This document shows, one piece after another, positions 1 to 10,008 of a stretch of DNA of 64,000 nucleotides (the first letter of the stretch is position 1; each line of letters starts with the position of its first letter). The translations under genes were made by a program, and so were the position numbers. Origin of the DNA: Blastomonas natatoria (lineage in GTDB: Bacteria > Pseudomonadota > Alphaproteobacteria > Sphingomonadales > Sphingomonadaceae); contig NZ_QJJM01000001.1 of NCBI RefSeq assembly GCF_003201955.1, forward strand, positions 248,001 through 312,000, in the 5' to 3' direction. The notes below the pieces were generated by a model. That model saw nothing but the letters and a program-made list of their open reading frames with translations. It did no database searches and was not told the origin of the DNA.

Positions 1-280
1 GCGCGAACACGATCTGGCAGCCATAATCGGCGACCTTGGCGTGCAGCGCATCGACATCCTCGCGGCTGTCTGCGGCAAGCGTGATGATATCTATCCGCTG
101 CGTCTCCGACTGGCGCAGGCGCACGACGTAAAGCTCGTCATTGCCCTCAGCGGCAAAGTGCAGCATCCCGTCCTTTTCGCCGGCTTCCTTGAGGCCCCAG
201 ATGTCGCGATAAAAGGCGGCTTCGGCGGCAAGATCGGTGACGGCATAGCCGACATGACGAATTTCGCTGACACGGGCCAT
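1..280 (-). CDS. VOC-family (glyoxalase/extradiol dioxygenase-like) protein, 3' part missing
   Basis: The first 93 codons of a leftward gene are visible and the rest lies outside the window. The protein begins MARVSEIRHVGYAVTDL, the usual opening beta-alpha-beta unit of a vicinal-oxygen-chelate module; the His in IRHVGY is the position of the first metal ligand in type I extradiol dioxygenases. An AAGGAG ribosome site about 10 bases before the ATG fixes the start. It lies just downstream of a FAD monooxygenase on the same strand (38-base gap), so hydroxylase plus ring-cleavage or VOC enzyme is the likely pairing. The second VOC module and remaining metal ligands cannot be seen, so an extradiol dioxygenase, a glyoxalase and a binding protein remain possible. 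Confidence 0.75.
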   Translation of the reverse strand, partial: MARVSEIRHVGYAVTDLAAEAAFYRDIWGLKEAGEKDGMLHFAAEGNDELYVVRLRQSETQRIDIITLAADSREDVDALHAKVADYGCQIVFA

Positions 281-318
281 ATTGATAACTCCTTGATTAT
301 ATTGAAAAGGGGCGAGCG

Positions 319-1437
319 TCAGATCGGCTCTGCCACCTTCATGAACATTTCCTGCGTGGCCTTGGCGTTATCGACCAGCGGCCCCTTGCCGATCTGGCCG
401 AAGCAGATGGCGCGCGAGGATTCGACGATGTAGCGGCAGCGCTCGAAGCGCCGGTCGCGATAGGCGGTAAGCGCGGCGTCGAGCGTGTCGGCCTTGACCA
501 GTTCGTCCGCCAGCACCAGCGCATCCTCGATCGCCATCCCTGCGCCCTGGCCGAGATGTGGCGTGGTGGCATGCACTGCATCGCCCAGCAGCACGACCCG
601 GCCCTTGTGCCACGCGCCTTCGAGGAACATCCATTCGAGCGGCTTGTAGACCACCTCGTCATCCTCGGTGATCTGGCCGACCAGCGCCTGGATGGCAGGG
701 GAGGGCACGCCCGCGATCTTGGCGCGCATCGTGCTCGCGAGATCCTCCTTGGCGTACCAAGGATTGCCCGGCTCGGGCGTGGTGACATACATGTACATCA
801 GTTCGTCCGAGAGCGGGACGAGGCCGATGCCGGTCTGGCCTTCATAGGCCTGCAGTCCGATGACATCGGGGGTGCGCCTGAAATTGTAGCGCCACACCGA
901 CTGGCCAGTGAATTCGGGCTTGGGCGCATCGGGGAAGATCGTCTCGCGCGTCTGCGAATAGAGGCCGTCGGCTCCGATGACGAGATCGAAGATACCGCTC
1001 GACCCGTCGCTGAAGGTGACCGCGACGCCTTCGCCGTCATCGACCAAGGTGCTGATGGTGATGCCCAGCCGGATATCCGCGCCCGCTTCCTTGGCGCGGT
1101 CGCCCAGCACCTTGTGCAGCGCCCGCCTGCCGATTCCGACATTTCCTGGATAACCCTCGACCAGACGCGGCGTCGGGATGTCGGCCACGCACTGTCCGGT
1201 CGGAATATAGACCTGGACCCGGTCAAAGCCGAAACCTGCGCTGATATAGTCGTCGATCAGGCCCAGTTCGGTCATCGCGCGGACGACATTGCCCTGCTGG
1301 ATGATACCGACGCCATAGACCGACCAGTCGGGATCGCGCTCGATCACCTCGACGTCAAAACCCTTGCGGCACAAGGCGATCGCGGAGGTCAATCCGCCGA
1401 TGCCGCCGCCCACGATCAAGATTCGCATGTCTTTCAT
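319..1437 (-). CDS. FAD-dependent aromatic-ring monooxygenase
   Basis: About 372 residues of a class A flavoprotein monooxygenase (the p-hydroxybenzoate/salicylate hydroxylase superfamily) that would use NAD(P)H and O2 to hydroxylate a ring. The N-terminal ILIVGGGIGGLTSAIAL is the GxGxxG FAD-binding fingerprint, VIGADG is the DG motif, and VLLGDAVHATTPHLGQGAG is the GD motif contacting the FAD ribityl chain. I placed the start at 1437 (MKDMRIL), because a GGGGAGAGG ribosome site lies about 10 bases upstream; an in-frame ATG 16 codons earlier has no such site. It is expressed with the VOC protein downstream, with a LysR gene behind it and a palindromic operator candidate at 1534-1549. The substrate cannot be read from sequence; hydroxybenzoate-like or pyridine-carboxylate-like rings are plausible. 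Confidence 0.85.
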   Translation of the reverse strand: MKDMRILIVGGGIGGLTSAIALCRKGFDVEVIERDPDWSVYGVGIIQQGNVVRAMTELGLIDDYISAGFGFDRVQVYIPTGQCVADIPTPRLVEGYPGNVGIGRRALHKVLGDRAKEAGADIRLGITISTLVDDGEGVAVTFSDGSSGIFDLVIGADGLYSQTRETIFPDAPKPEFTGQSVWRYNFRRTPDVIGLQAYEGQTGIGLVPLSDELMYMYVTTPEPGNPWYAKEDLASTMRAKIAGVPSPAIQALVGQITEDDEVVYKPLEWMFLEGAWHKGRVVLLGDAVHATTPHLGQGAGMAIEDALVLADELVKADTLDAALTAYRDRRFERCRYIVESSRAICFGQIGKGPLVDNAKATQEMFMKVAEPI

Positions 1438-1533
1438 GCCGATATGCCTCTCCCCGCCGGTAATTGCGTAACCGGGCCTGTTCATCCCGGCCTAGATAAG
1501 GGGAGAGGCGTAAATCTGTAAATCTTATTGTAT

Positions 1534-1549
1534 TTATGCCTAGGTATAA
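1534..1549. promoter_or_regulatory. Near-perfect 16-base palindrome, probable LysR operator
   Basis: TTATGCCTAGGTATAA reads the same on both strands except for one pair. It lies about 100 bases upstream of the FAD monooxygenase start and just after the LysR gene, and it contains the T-N11-A spacing typical of LysR recognition sites. The surrounding bases are AT-rich in a GC-rich genome. Binding by the neighbouring LysR protein is inferred. Confidence 0.5.
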
Positions 1550-1568
1550 TATTTGTGGATGGATACGC

Positions 1569-2474
1569 TCAACTCAGCGCACCGTTGCCGCGCAGTTCCC
1601 CGCGCAGCCATGCCAGACCCTCGTCTGCGCTCCGGGCGTGATTGAACTGCATCATTTCGCGCATTGCCGGAAATTCGAAGGGAATAGGGGCAATGGCCAG
1701 CGGGAACATCTCGGCCATCACGCGCGCCAGTCGCTCGTGCATCAGCGCAAGCCGGTTGGTTTCGATGACCAGCCAGGGGATGACGGTGAAGGACGAGGCG
1801 GTCATCTCCATCCGCCGGAAATGGCCGAGCTTTTCCATGATGCTGTCGGCAAAGGCGCTGGTGCGCTGATTGCCCATCTGGATTCCGACATGGCCGGCCT
1901 CCAGCATGTCTTCCAGCGTCACCGTGCGCTTGAAAACTGGATTCCCACTCCATCCCACGATGACATGGCGTTCCTCAAACAGCAGTTCTGCGGGCTGACC
2001 GGGGTTGATGAACTCCTCCGGCGTGATCAGCAGGTCGAAAGCGCCCTGCGCGATCAGATCGGCGCTGCCATCCGAGGGGAGGACGGCTTCCAACCTGATG
2101 CCGGGCGCGACATGCGCGAGACGACGCGACAAGGGGGCGATGATCGCGGCGGTTATATAGTCCGATGCGATCAGCCGGAACACGCGCTGCGAGGTGGCTG
2201 GGTCGAAACTGGTCGAGGTGGTGATCAGTGCATCGATCCGACGCAGCGTGTCCTGCACCATCGGCACCAGCGATTCGGCATAGGGCGTGGGGAACATCCG
2301 CTTGCCCTGCAGCACCAGCAGATCGTCGCCGAAATAGTCGCGCAGGCGGCCGAGGGCCGCGCTCATTGCCGGCTGGCTCAGGTTGAGCTGTTCGGCCGCA
2401 CGCGAGACGCTGCGCGTCTCCATCAGCACGCTGAAGGCAACGAGCAGATTGAGATCGAGACCCTTGAAGCGCAT
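1569..2474 (-). CDS. LysR-family transcriptional regulator (NodD-like)
   Basis: A 301-residue regulator with a winged helix-turn-helix at about residues 4-64 (LDLNLLVAF...SVSRAAEQLNLSQPAMSAAL) and a periplasmic-binding-type effector domain at about 90-300. The GLDLNLL opening and Leu-rich recognition helix resemble the NodD/NahR/LinR branch, which responds to aromatic inducers. It lies head-to-tail with the FAD monooxygenase and VOC genes and divergent from the TonB receptor at 2608, so it could control both. The palindrome at 1534-1549 is a candidate target. The AT-rich divergent region 2475-2607 has no site I can define with confidence. Confidence 0.9.
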   Translation of the reverse strand: MRFKGLDLNLLVAFSVLMETRSVSRAAEQLNLSQPAMSAALGRLRDYFGDDLLVLQGKRMFPTPYAESLVPMVQDTLRRIDALITTSTSFDPATSQRVFRLIASDYITAAIIAPLSRRLAHVAPGIRLEAVLPSDGSADLIAQGAFDLLITPEEFINPGQPAELLFEERHVIVGWSGNPVFKRTVTLEDMLEAGHVGIQMGNQRTSAFADSIMEKLGHFRRMEMTASSFTVIPWLVIETNRLALMHERLARVMAEMFPLAIAPIPFEFPAMREMMQFNHARSADEGLAWLRGELRGNGALS

Positions 2475-2607
2475 GGCATTAACCTATCAGCGTGATTGCT
2501 GGATTATCATTAAAACAAAAGATTTCACCAATGGCTAGCACTTCTCGTAAACAGCACGTCGATACAGCGGATGCCCGTGCAGGCATCATGCGCTTTTGGG
2601 GAGATTG

Positions 2608-4920
2608 ATGATGAAGGCATTTCTGCTGGCCACCACCATGCTCGTTGGCTTGAGCGTTCCCGCCACCGCCTTTGCGCAGGAGGCGGCCCCTTCGGATCAG
2701 ACCGAGGCAACCGAGGACCAGGGACTGGGCGAGATCGTCGTGACCGCGCAGCGCCGCGAGGAAAGCCTGCAGCGCGCTGCGGTTGCGGTCACCGCGGTGG
2801 GCGGCGAGGATCTGGTGAACGCCGGGATCACCGAAACCGCCAATCTCGGCCGTCTGGTTCCCTCGCTGGTCGTCCAGCCGACGGGCGGCACCACCAGCTT
2901 CTTCCTGCGCGGCGTCGGTACCAATTCGCAGAATTCGTTCGCTGAAAACGCGGTCGCGTTCAACTTCAACGGCATCTATGTCGGTCGCCCGACCGCGCCC
3001 GCCGGCGTATTCTATGACCTGGAGCGCGTCGAGGTGGTCAAGGGGCCGCAGGGCACGCTCTATGGCCGCAACGCCACCGGCGGCGCGATCAACGTCATCC
3101 CCAAAAAGCCCGTGCTCGGCACGTTCGGCGGCGAGGGCTTTTTCGAATATGGCAATTACGACAGCAAGAAGTCGGTCGTCGCGCTGAACATCCCGATCGG
3201 TGACACGGTCGCCCTGCGCCTCGCGGGCCAGGTGGTCGACCGCGACGGCTATATCTCGGACGGCTATGACGACGACAAGGGCGAGGCATTCCGCGCCTCG
3301 CTGCTGATCGAACCGTCAGACCGCTGGTCGATGCTGCTGGTCGCCGATTATTACAACCAGGGCGGCAAGGGCCCGGGCGCGGTGCTGCTGCCTGAGGCCC
3401 GCTATACCGTCCCCGCGCTCGAGGACCGCGTGAGCATTTCCGATCCGCGCGCGCGCACCGCGATCCGCCAGCTTGCGTCCGGCATCTTCGCGCCGCCCTT
3501 TTGCGGGGGGGCGGGCAATTTCGTCAACAGCGGTTGCGTCGCGCTGCCCGGCACCGACGGGTTCCTCGACAACGAATTCATCGGCGTCAGCGCGACGATC
3601 ACGGGCGATATGGGCTTCGGCACGCTCACGGTCGTTCCGGCCTATCGCCGCTCCGACGTGAACGTGCTGACTTATGTGCCGGGCTTTGCAGGAACTATCC
3701 GCGATGTCGCCGAGCAGAGCTCGCTTGAAGTGCGCCTTGCTTCGAACGAGGACCAGCGGCTGCGCTATGTTGTCGGTCTGTTCTATTTTGGCGAAAACCA
3801 GGAGACCGAGAACTTCTTCCGCCAGGGCAATATCTCGACCACGCGCTTCACGCCGCGGCTGAGCACGGAAAGCGTCGCGGCCTTTGGCCAGCTGACCTTC
3901 GACATTACCGACACGCTGCGCCTCGTCGCCGGTGGTCGCTATACCAGGGAAGACAAGAAGCAGCTGACCTCGGTGGCATCGGGCGGTCTGCCCGGGCCGA
4001 TCAACCCGCCGCTCAGCGCGCCGTTCACGGGCGACCTGTCGTTCGAGAAATTCACCTGGAAGGCGGGGCTGGAATGGGATGCCGGGCCGCAGTCGCTGGT
4101 CTATGCCAATGTCGCGACCGGCTTCAAGTCGGGCGGTTTCTTCGTTGCCCAGCCGCCGAACAACACCTTCGCACCGGAAACGCTGACCGCCTACACGATC
4201 GGCGCCAAGAACCGGTTTTTCGACAACAAGCTGCAGCTCAACATCGAAGCCTTTTACTGGGACTATAACGACCAGCAGATCACCTTTGTCGGCGGAGTCC
4301 GCACGGCGGGCGGCATTTTCGCGCAAGGGTCGACCACGGTCAACGCGGGCAAGTCGCGCATCTATGGTGCCGAGTTCGAAGCGCGCTTCGCGCCCAGCCG
4401 CAACGACCTGTTCAGCCTCAACGTCCAGTATCTCAGCGGCAAGTATGACAGCCTGATCACGGCCAATTTCTCGCCCACCGGCGCGCCGGTCACCACCGGG
4501 TGTCGCACCCTGGGCAGCCGTCTGGCCAATCCTGGCGTCAATGGCGCGCGCTTCTACGATATCGACTGTTCGGGCCGCCCGACGGTCAATTCGCCCGAAT
4601 GGGCCTTGAACCTGGGCTATGAACGCACGTTCGAGCTGACCGACCAGCTGAACCTGATCTTCGGCGCGCGCGGCAATATCGAAAGCAGCCGCTTCATGAA
4701 CTCGAACTTCCGGCCTGAAGAGCGCCAGGGAAGCTTTGCGATGGCGGATGCCTATGCGACGCTCGAAGATCGCGGCGGATGGAACATCACCGCGTTCATC
4801 AACAACATCACCGACGAGGAGGTGCTGGCCCGCGCAGGCACCCGCCCGATCCTCGACTTCCCGGTCGGCACGCTGCGCCCGCCGCGCACCTATGGCGTGC
4901 GCTTCGGGTTCAACTTCTGA
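2608..4920 (+). CDS. TonB-dependent outer-membrane receptor
   Basis: About 770 residues. A signal peptide (MMKAFLLATTMLVGLSVPATAFAQ) is followed by the TonB box region EIVVTAQRREESLQ, a plug domain (about residues 50-160, with the LRGVGTN and VEVVKGPQGTLYGRNATGG motifs) and a beta-barrel ending in the aromatic GVRFGFNF. It moves a substrate across the outer membrane using TonB energy. GGGGAGA precedes tandem ATGs at 2608 and 2611; a TTG at 2596 is not needed. It is translationally coupled to a secreted metallo-beta-lactamase-fold protein. With the lig genes next door, a phenolic or lignin-derived aromatic is a better guess than a siderophore, but the ligand is not encoded in a readable motif. 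Confidence 0.92.
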   Translation: MMKAFLLATTMLVGLSVPATAFAQEAAPSDQTEATEDQGLGEIVVTAQRREESLQRAAVAVTAVGGEDLVNAGITETANLGRLVPSLVVQPTGGTTSFFLRGVGTNSQNSFAENAVAFNFNGIYVGRPTAPAGVFYDLERVEVVKGPQGTLYGRNATGGAINVIPKKPVLGTFGGEGFFEYGNYDSKKSVVALNIPIGDTVALRLAGQVVDRDGYISDGYDDDKGEAFRASLLIEPSDRWSMLLVADYYNQGGKGPGAVLLPEARYTVPALEDRVSISDPRARTAIRQLASGIFAPPFCGGAGNFVNSGCVALPGTDGFLDNEFIGVSATITGDMGFGTLTVVPAYRRSDVNVLTYVPGFAGTIRDVAEQSSLEVRLASNEDQRLRYVVGLFYFGENQETENFFRQGNISTTRFTPRLSTESVAAFGQLTFDITDTLRLVAGGRYTREDKKQLTSVASGGLPGPINPPLSAPFTGDLSFEKFTWKAGLEWDAGPQSLVYANVATGFKSGGFFVAQPPNNTFAPETLTAYTIGAKNRFFDNKLQLNIEAFYWDYNDQQITFVGGVRTAGGIFAQGSTTVNAGKSRIYGAEFEARFAPSRNDLFSLNVQYLSGKYDSLITANFSPTGAPVTTGCRTLGSRLANPGVNGARFYDIDCSGRPTVNSPEWALNLGYERTFELTDQLNLIFGARGNIESSRFMNSNFRPEERQGSFAMADAYATLEDRGGWNITAFINNITDEEVLARAGTRPILDFPVGTLRPPRTYGVRFGFNF

Positions 4921-5888
4921 TGGCATGGGGCGCCATCGGGCCGGTGCTGGCGGCATGTCTGCTCGCCGCACCGGTTCACGCCCAGCCTGCTCCGGCCGCT
5001 GACGGGTTCATCACGCTGGGCACGATGGGCGGACCTGTGCCGTCGCCTGACCGGTCGCAACCTGCCAATGCTCTGGTGCATCAGGGCAAGGTCTATCTGG
5101 TCGATGCGGGCGACGGCACCGTCCAGCAGCTCGCGCGCGCAGGGATTCTGCTGCCGCGTGTTCGGGCCGTGTTCCTGAGCCATCTGCATGCCGATCATAC
5201 CGGCGGGCTTTCCGCCGTGCTGGCGCTGCGCAACCAGACCAACCAGCGCGATCCGATCATCGTCTATGGCCCGCCGGGCACGCGCGAGCTGGTCGCGGGC
5301 ATGGTCGCCTCGATGCAGCCCGCCGCGCGCGTCGGCTATGGCATTCCCGGCCAGCCCTGGGCCCCGCCCGCCGATACGGTGCGCGTGATCGAACTGACCG
5401 ATGGCGAACGGCTCACCGTCGATGGCTTCACCGTCACCGCCGCACAGAATTCGCATTATGATTTCGCGGCTGGCAGCATCGAGGATCGCAACTACAAGTC
5501 ATTGAGCTTCCGTTTCGATCTGGGCGCGCGCTCGATTGTCTATACCGGCGATACCGGACCCAGTGCTGCAGTGGAAAAGCTCGCCAAGGGTGCGGACCTG
5601 CTGGTCAGCGAGATGATCGACATGGGCGGAACCATGGCCAATGTCGCGCGCAACTCGCCCGATATGCCGCCCCAGGCCAAGCAGCAGCTGGAACAGCATC
5701 TCGCGACCCACCATCTGACGCCCGATGCCGTGGGGCAGCTTGCCTTGCGGGCCGGGGTGAAGGCGCTGGTCATCACGCATTTCGCCGCCGGCACACCCGA
5801 CCCGGAACGCACCAAGGGCTATATCGGTGAGATCAGGGCGCGCTATCCGGGACCGGTCACGCTCGCGAACGATCTCGACCGGTTCTGA
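4920..5888 (+). CDS. Secreted metallo-beta-lactamase-fold hydrolase
   Basis: About 322 residues with an N-terminal signal peptide ending near APVHAQ. The metal-binding motif is FLSHLHADHTGG (HxHxDH), and later ligands are probable in NSHYDF, YTGDTGPS (Asp) and VITHF. The arrangement resembles the RNase Z/arylsulfatase-like branch of the superfamily rather than true beta-lactamases. Its ATG shares the final A of the receptor's TGA (sequence TGATGG), so translation of the two is coupled. That implies a periplasmic enzyme acting on what the receptor imports, for example an ester, lactone or sulfate. Substrate unknown. Confidence 0.85.
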   Translation: MAWGAIGPVLAACLLAAPVHAQPAPAADGFITLGTMGGPVPSPDRSQPANALVHQGKVYLVDAGDGTVQQLARAGILLPRVRAVFLSHLHADHTGGLSAVLALRNQTNQRDPIIVYGPPGTRELVAGMVASMQPAARVGYGIPGQPWAPPADTVRVIELTDGERLTVDGFTVTAAQNSHYDFAAGSIEDRNYKSLSFRFDLGARSIVYTGDTGPSAAVEKLAKGADLLVSEMIDMGGTMANVARNSPDMPPQAKQQLEQHLATHHLTPDAVGQLALRAGVKALVITHFAAGTPDPERTKGYIGEIRARYPGPVTLANDLDRF

Positions 5889-5895
5889 CCCGGCC

Positions 5896-7832
<1,937 letters not shown>

Positions 7833-7833
7833 A

Positions 7834-7966
7834 TTCCCTCTCCCATCGGGAGAGGGAAGGAGGCGCAAAGCGCCGGAAGGGTGAGGGCGACGGGGCAGGC
7901 ATCACCCTCACCCTTCCCCCGCGGCTGCGCCGCGCGGGCCCCCTCCCTCTCCCGAGGGCAGAGGGA
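7834..7966. repeat. REP/MITE-like element of nested inverted repeats between ligK and ligU
   Basis: Three hairpins fill the gap. The first is 7834-7844 with 7848-7858 (11-base perfect arms); the second is 7875-7887 with 7905-7917 (13-base perfect arms); the third is an imperfect one at 7944-7965. The left-end motif TCCCTCTCCC recurs at the right end. Such structures are typical of interspersed repeats in sphingomonad genomes. On the minus strand the first hairpin contains the ligU ribosome site, so the element could act as a processing or attenuation point within the operon. Confidence 0.7.
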
Positions 7967-7979
7967 TCGGGAGATCGGC

Positions 7980-8651
7980 TCAAACATATTTCAGCCCCAT
8001 TTCGGCTAGCCGAGGCCGCATGTCGTAGATGTCGAGGCCGAGTTCGCCTGCCGCCAGACGCCGGCGCTTCGCCTCTTCCGCTGCCTCGCGCGCCTGGGCC
8101 TTTTCCAGCACCGCCTGCGCATCGGCGCGCTTGACCACGCACACGCCATCGTCATCGGCGACGATCACATCGCCCGGATCGATTGCGGCGCCCGCGCAGA
8201 CGATCGGCACGTTGACGCTGCCCAGGGTGTTCTTGACCGTGCCTTGCGCGAACACCGCCCTGGACCAGACCGGAAAGCCCATCTGCGTGAGGTCACGCAC
8301 ATCACGCACGCCCGCATCGATCACCAGCCCCCGGCAGCCGCGCGCCATCGCACTGGTCGCCAGCAGATCGCCGAAATAGCCGTCAACACACGGGCTGGTC
8401 GGCGCCAGGACGAGGATATCGCCGGGCTGCAGCTGCTCGATCGCGACATGGATCATCCAGTTGTCGCCGGGAGGGGCCGATATGCTCACGGCATTGCCCG
8501 CGATGCGCGCGCCCGCGTAGATGGGGCGCATATGGTGCGCCATCAGGCCGATACGGCCCTGCGCCTCGTGCACGGTCGCGACGCCTGCGCTCCCGAGCCC
8601 ATCCACCACCGCAAGATCGGTGCGTTCGATATTCTGGACGACAATTCCCAT
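7980..8651 (-). CDS. ligK: 4-carboxy-4-hydroxy-2-oxoadipate aldolase/oxaloacetate decarboxylase LigK
   Basis: About 223 residues of the class II HMG/CHA aldolase family (RraA-like fold). It splits CHA to pyruvate and oxaloacetate, the final step of the pathway, and usually also decarboxylates oxaloacetate. [30 protein letters not shown] and the metal-site region [10 protein letters not shown] are family hallmarks. Two ATGs are in frame; AAGGAG lies 7 bases before the second (8651) but abuts the first (8657), so I chose 8651. It is the first gene of the leftward operon and is divergent from the dual-domain LysR regulator. Confidence 0.96.
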   Translation of the reverse strand: MGIVVQNIERTDLAVVDGLGSAGVATVHEAQGRIGLMAHHMRPIYAGARIAGNAVSISAPPGDNWMIHVAIEQLQPGDILVLAPTSPCVDGYFGDLLATSAMARGCRGLVIDAGVRDVRDLTQMGFPVWSRAVFAQGTVKNTLGSVNVPIVCAGAAIDPGDVIVADDDGVCVVKRADAQAVLEKAQAREAAEEAKRRRLAAGELGLDIYDMRPRLAEMGLKYV

Positions 8652-8722
8652 GGCCATGCTCCTTGTGCTGCTGCCGTGGCCCCGCGCGCCTGTTTGATGC
8701 CAATCCAGATTGTGGACGAGTA

Positions 8723-8737
8723 ATAAGTTTTTGCTAT
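8723..8737. promoter_or_regulatory. Probable LysR-type operator in the ligK/regulator divergent region
   Basis: ATAAGTTTTTGCTAT has an ATA...TAT dyad and an exact T-N11-A core, in the only gap between ligK and its divergent regulator. It ends two bases before the first ATG of the regulator gene, which suggests autoregulation or that the true start is one of the later ATGs. The regulator presumably controls ligK-ligU-ligI from here; that is inference. Confidence 0.4.
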
Positions 8738-8739
8738 CT

Positions 8740-9954
8740 ATGATGCAGATGATCAAACCCTTCGATCTCAATCTGCGGCATCTGCGCGCGCTGGTCAACG
8801 TGGTGGCCCTGCGCAGCCTCAACCGTGCGGCAGACACCGCCGGACTCTCGCAGCCTGCGCTGACCCAGGGCATGGCCAAGCTCGAACGGCAACTGGGTGT
8901 GCAGCTGCTGGACCGCCATCCGGGCGGGGTGGAACCGACCCCTGCAGGGACGGCGCTGGCCGATCGCGTGGAGCGGGCTTTCGCTCATCTGTCGCTGGCG
9001 GTGCGGCGGCCGGGCAGGGCGAGCACACGGGGCTTTTCCCGCCCCGAACAGCTGATGACCAGCACCCAGCTCCAGGCTTTCCTGCACTTTGCCGATGCGC
9101 AGGGCTTTGCGGGGGCAGCGGCCGCGAGCGGCCTGTCGCTGCCCGGCATCCATCGCGCAGTGCGCGAACTGGAGCAGATTGGCGGGCAGGTCCTGGCCGA
9201 GCGCCGAGGCCGCGGCATGGCGCTCACGCCCGCCGGCAGAGCGATGGGGCGAGGGGTGCGCCTGGCTGCGGGGGAACTTGCCGCCGGTATCGCCGAGGCT
9301 CTGGGCGAGACTCACCCCGCAACGCGGATCGCCATCGGCGCGATGCCGCTCAGTCGCGCACTGGTTGTGCCGCGTGCGATCGCGCATTTTCTCGAGGACT
9401 GCCCAGGCACGGTGGTCGATGTGATCGAGGGCTCGTGGCGGGAACTGATCGATCCGCTGCTCGATGGCGTGATCGACGCCATGATCGGTGCACTGCGGGA
9501 GACACCGCCGTCCGATGTGGAGCAGGTTCCCCTGTTTACAGACCGGCTGGCGGTTTTTGCGCGCAACGGCCATCCGCTGGCAGGACGGCGCGTCGAGCTC
9601 GCCGAGTTGCAGGCGCAGTCCTGGGTCGTCGGTCCGCAGGGCACGCCCTTGCGCGCCCATTGGCAGGCGCTTTTCGCGGGCGATCCACCGCCGGTGCCGG
9701 TCGAATGCGGGTCGGTGATGGTGATCCGCGGCCTGATCATGCAGAGCGATCTTCTGACCTTGCTGTCGCCCGATCAGATTTCCGTGGAGCTGGACGCTGG
9801 AATGCTGGTGCGGATCGACGTCGATCTGCCGGGGACCGTGCGAACCATCGGCCTGACGACACGCCGTGGCTGGCGGCCGACACAGGCGCAGCAACGGCTG
9901 ATCGACCTCATCCACCAGGCATCGAACGAAACAAGACTTCACGAAAACCAATAA
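8740..9954 (+). CDS. LysR-family regulator with two tandem helix-turn-helix domains (LigR-like candidate)
   Basis: About 404 residues, some 100 longer than a normal LysR protein. Residues about 8-67 form a full winged helix ([20 protein letters not shown]...[17 protein letters not shown], ending in EPTPAGTAL). Residues about 108-167 form a second one ([20 protein letters not shown]...[16 protein letters not shown], ending in ALTPAGRAM). One effector-binding domain follows. Between the divergent ligKUI operon and the downstream ligJABC-pobA operon, it is the obvious regulator of protocatechuate catabolism. Starts at 8740, 8743 and 8749 are all possible and none has a good ribosome site. A fusion of two ancient LysR genes is unlikely, because only the DNA-binding part is doubled. 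Confidence 0.85.
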   Translation: MMQMIKPFDLNLRHLRALVNVVALRSLNRAADTAGLSQPALTQGMAKLERQLGVQLLDRHPGGVEPTPAGTALADRVERAFAHLSLAVRRPGRASTRGFSRPEQLMTSTQLQAFLHFADAQGFAGAAAASGLSLPGIHRAVRELEQIGGQVLAERRGRGMALTPAGRAMGRGVRLAAGELAAGIAEALGETHPATRIAIGAMPLSRALVVPRAIAHFLEDCPGTVVDVIEGSWRELIDPLLDGVIDAMIGALRETPPSDVEQVPLFTDRLAVFARNGHPLAGRRVELAELQAQSWVVGPQGTPLRAHWQALFAGDPPPVPVECGSVMVIRGLIMQSDLLTLLSPDQISVELDAGMLVRIDVDLPGTVRTIGLTTRRGWRPTQAQQRLIDLIHQASNETRLHENQ

Positions 9955-10008
9955 GCTGGGGTGCAATTGGATTGGTGGCGGGTGCGTGCCATCGCCTAGG
10001 CCGTTCGC

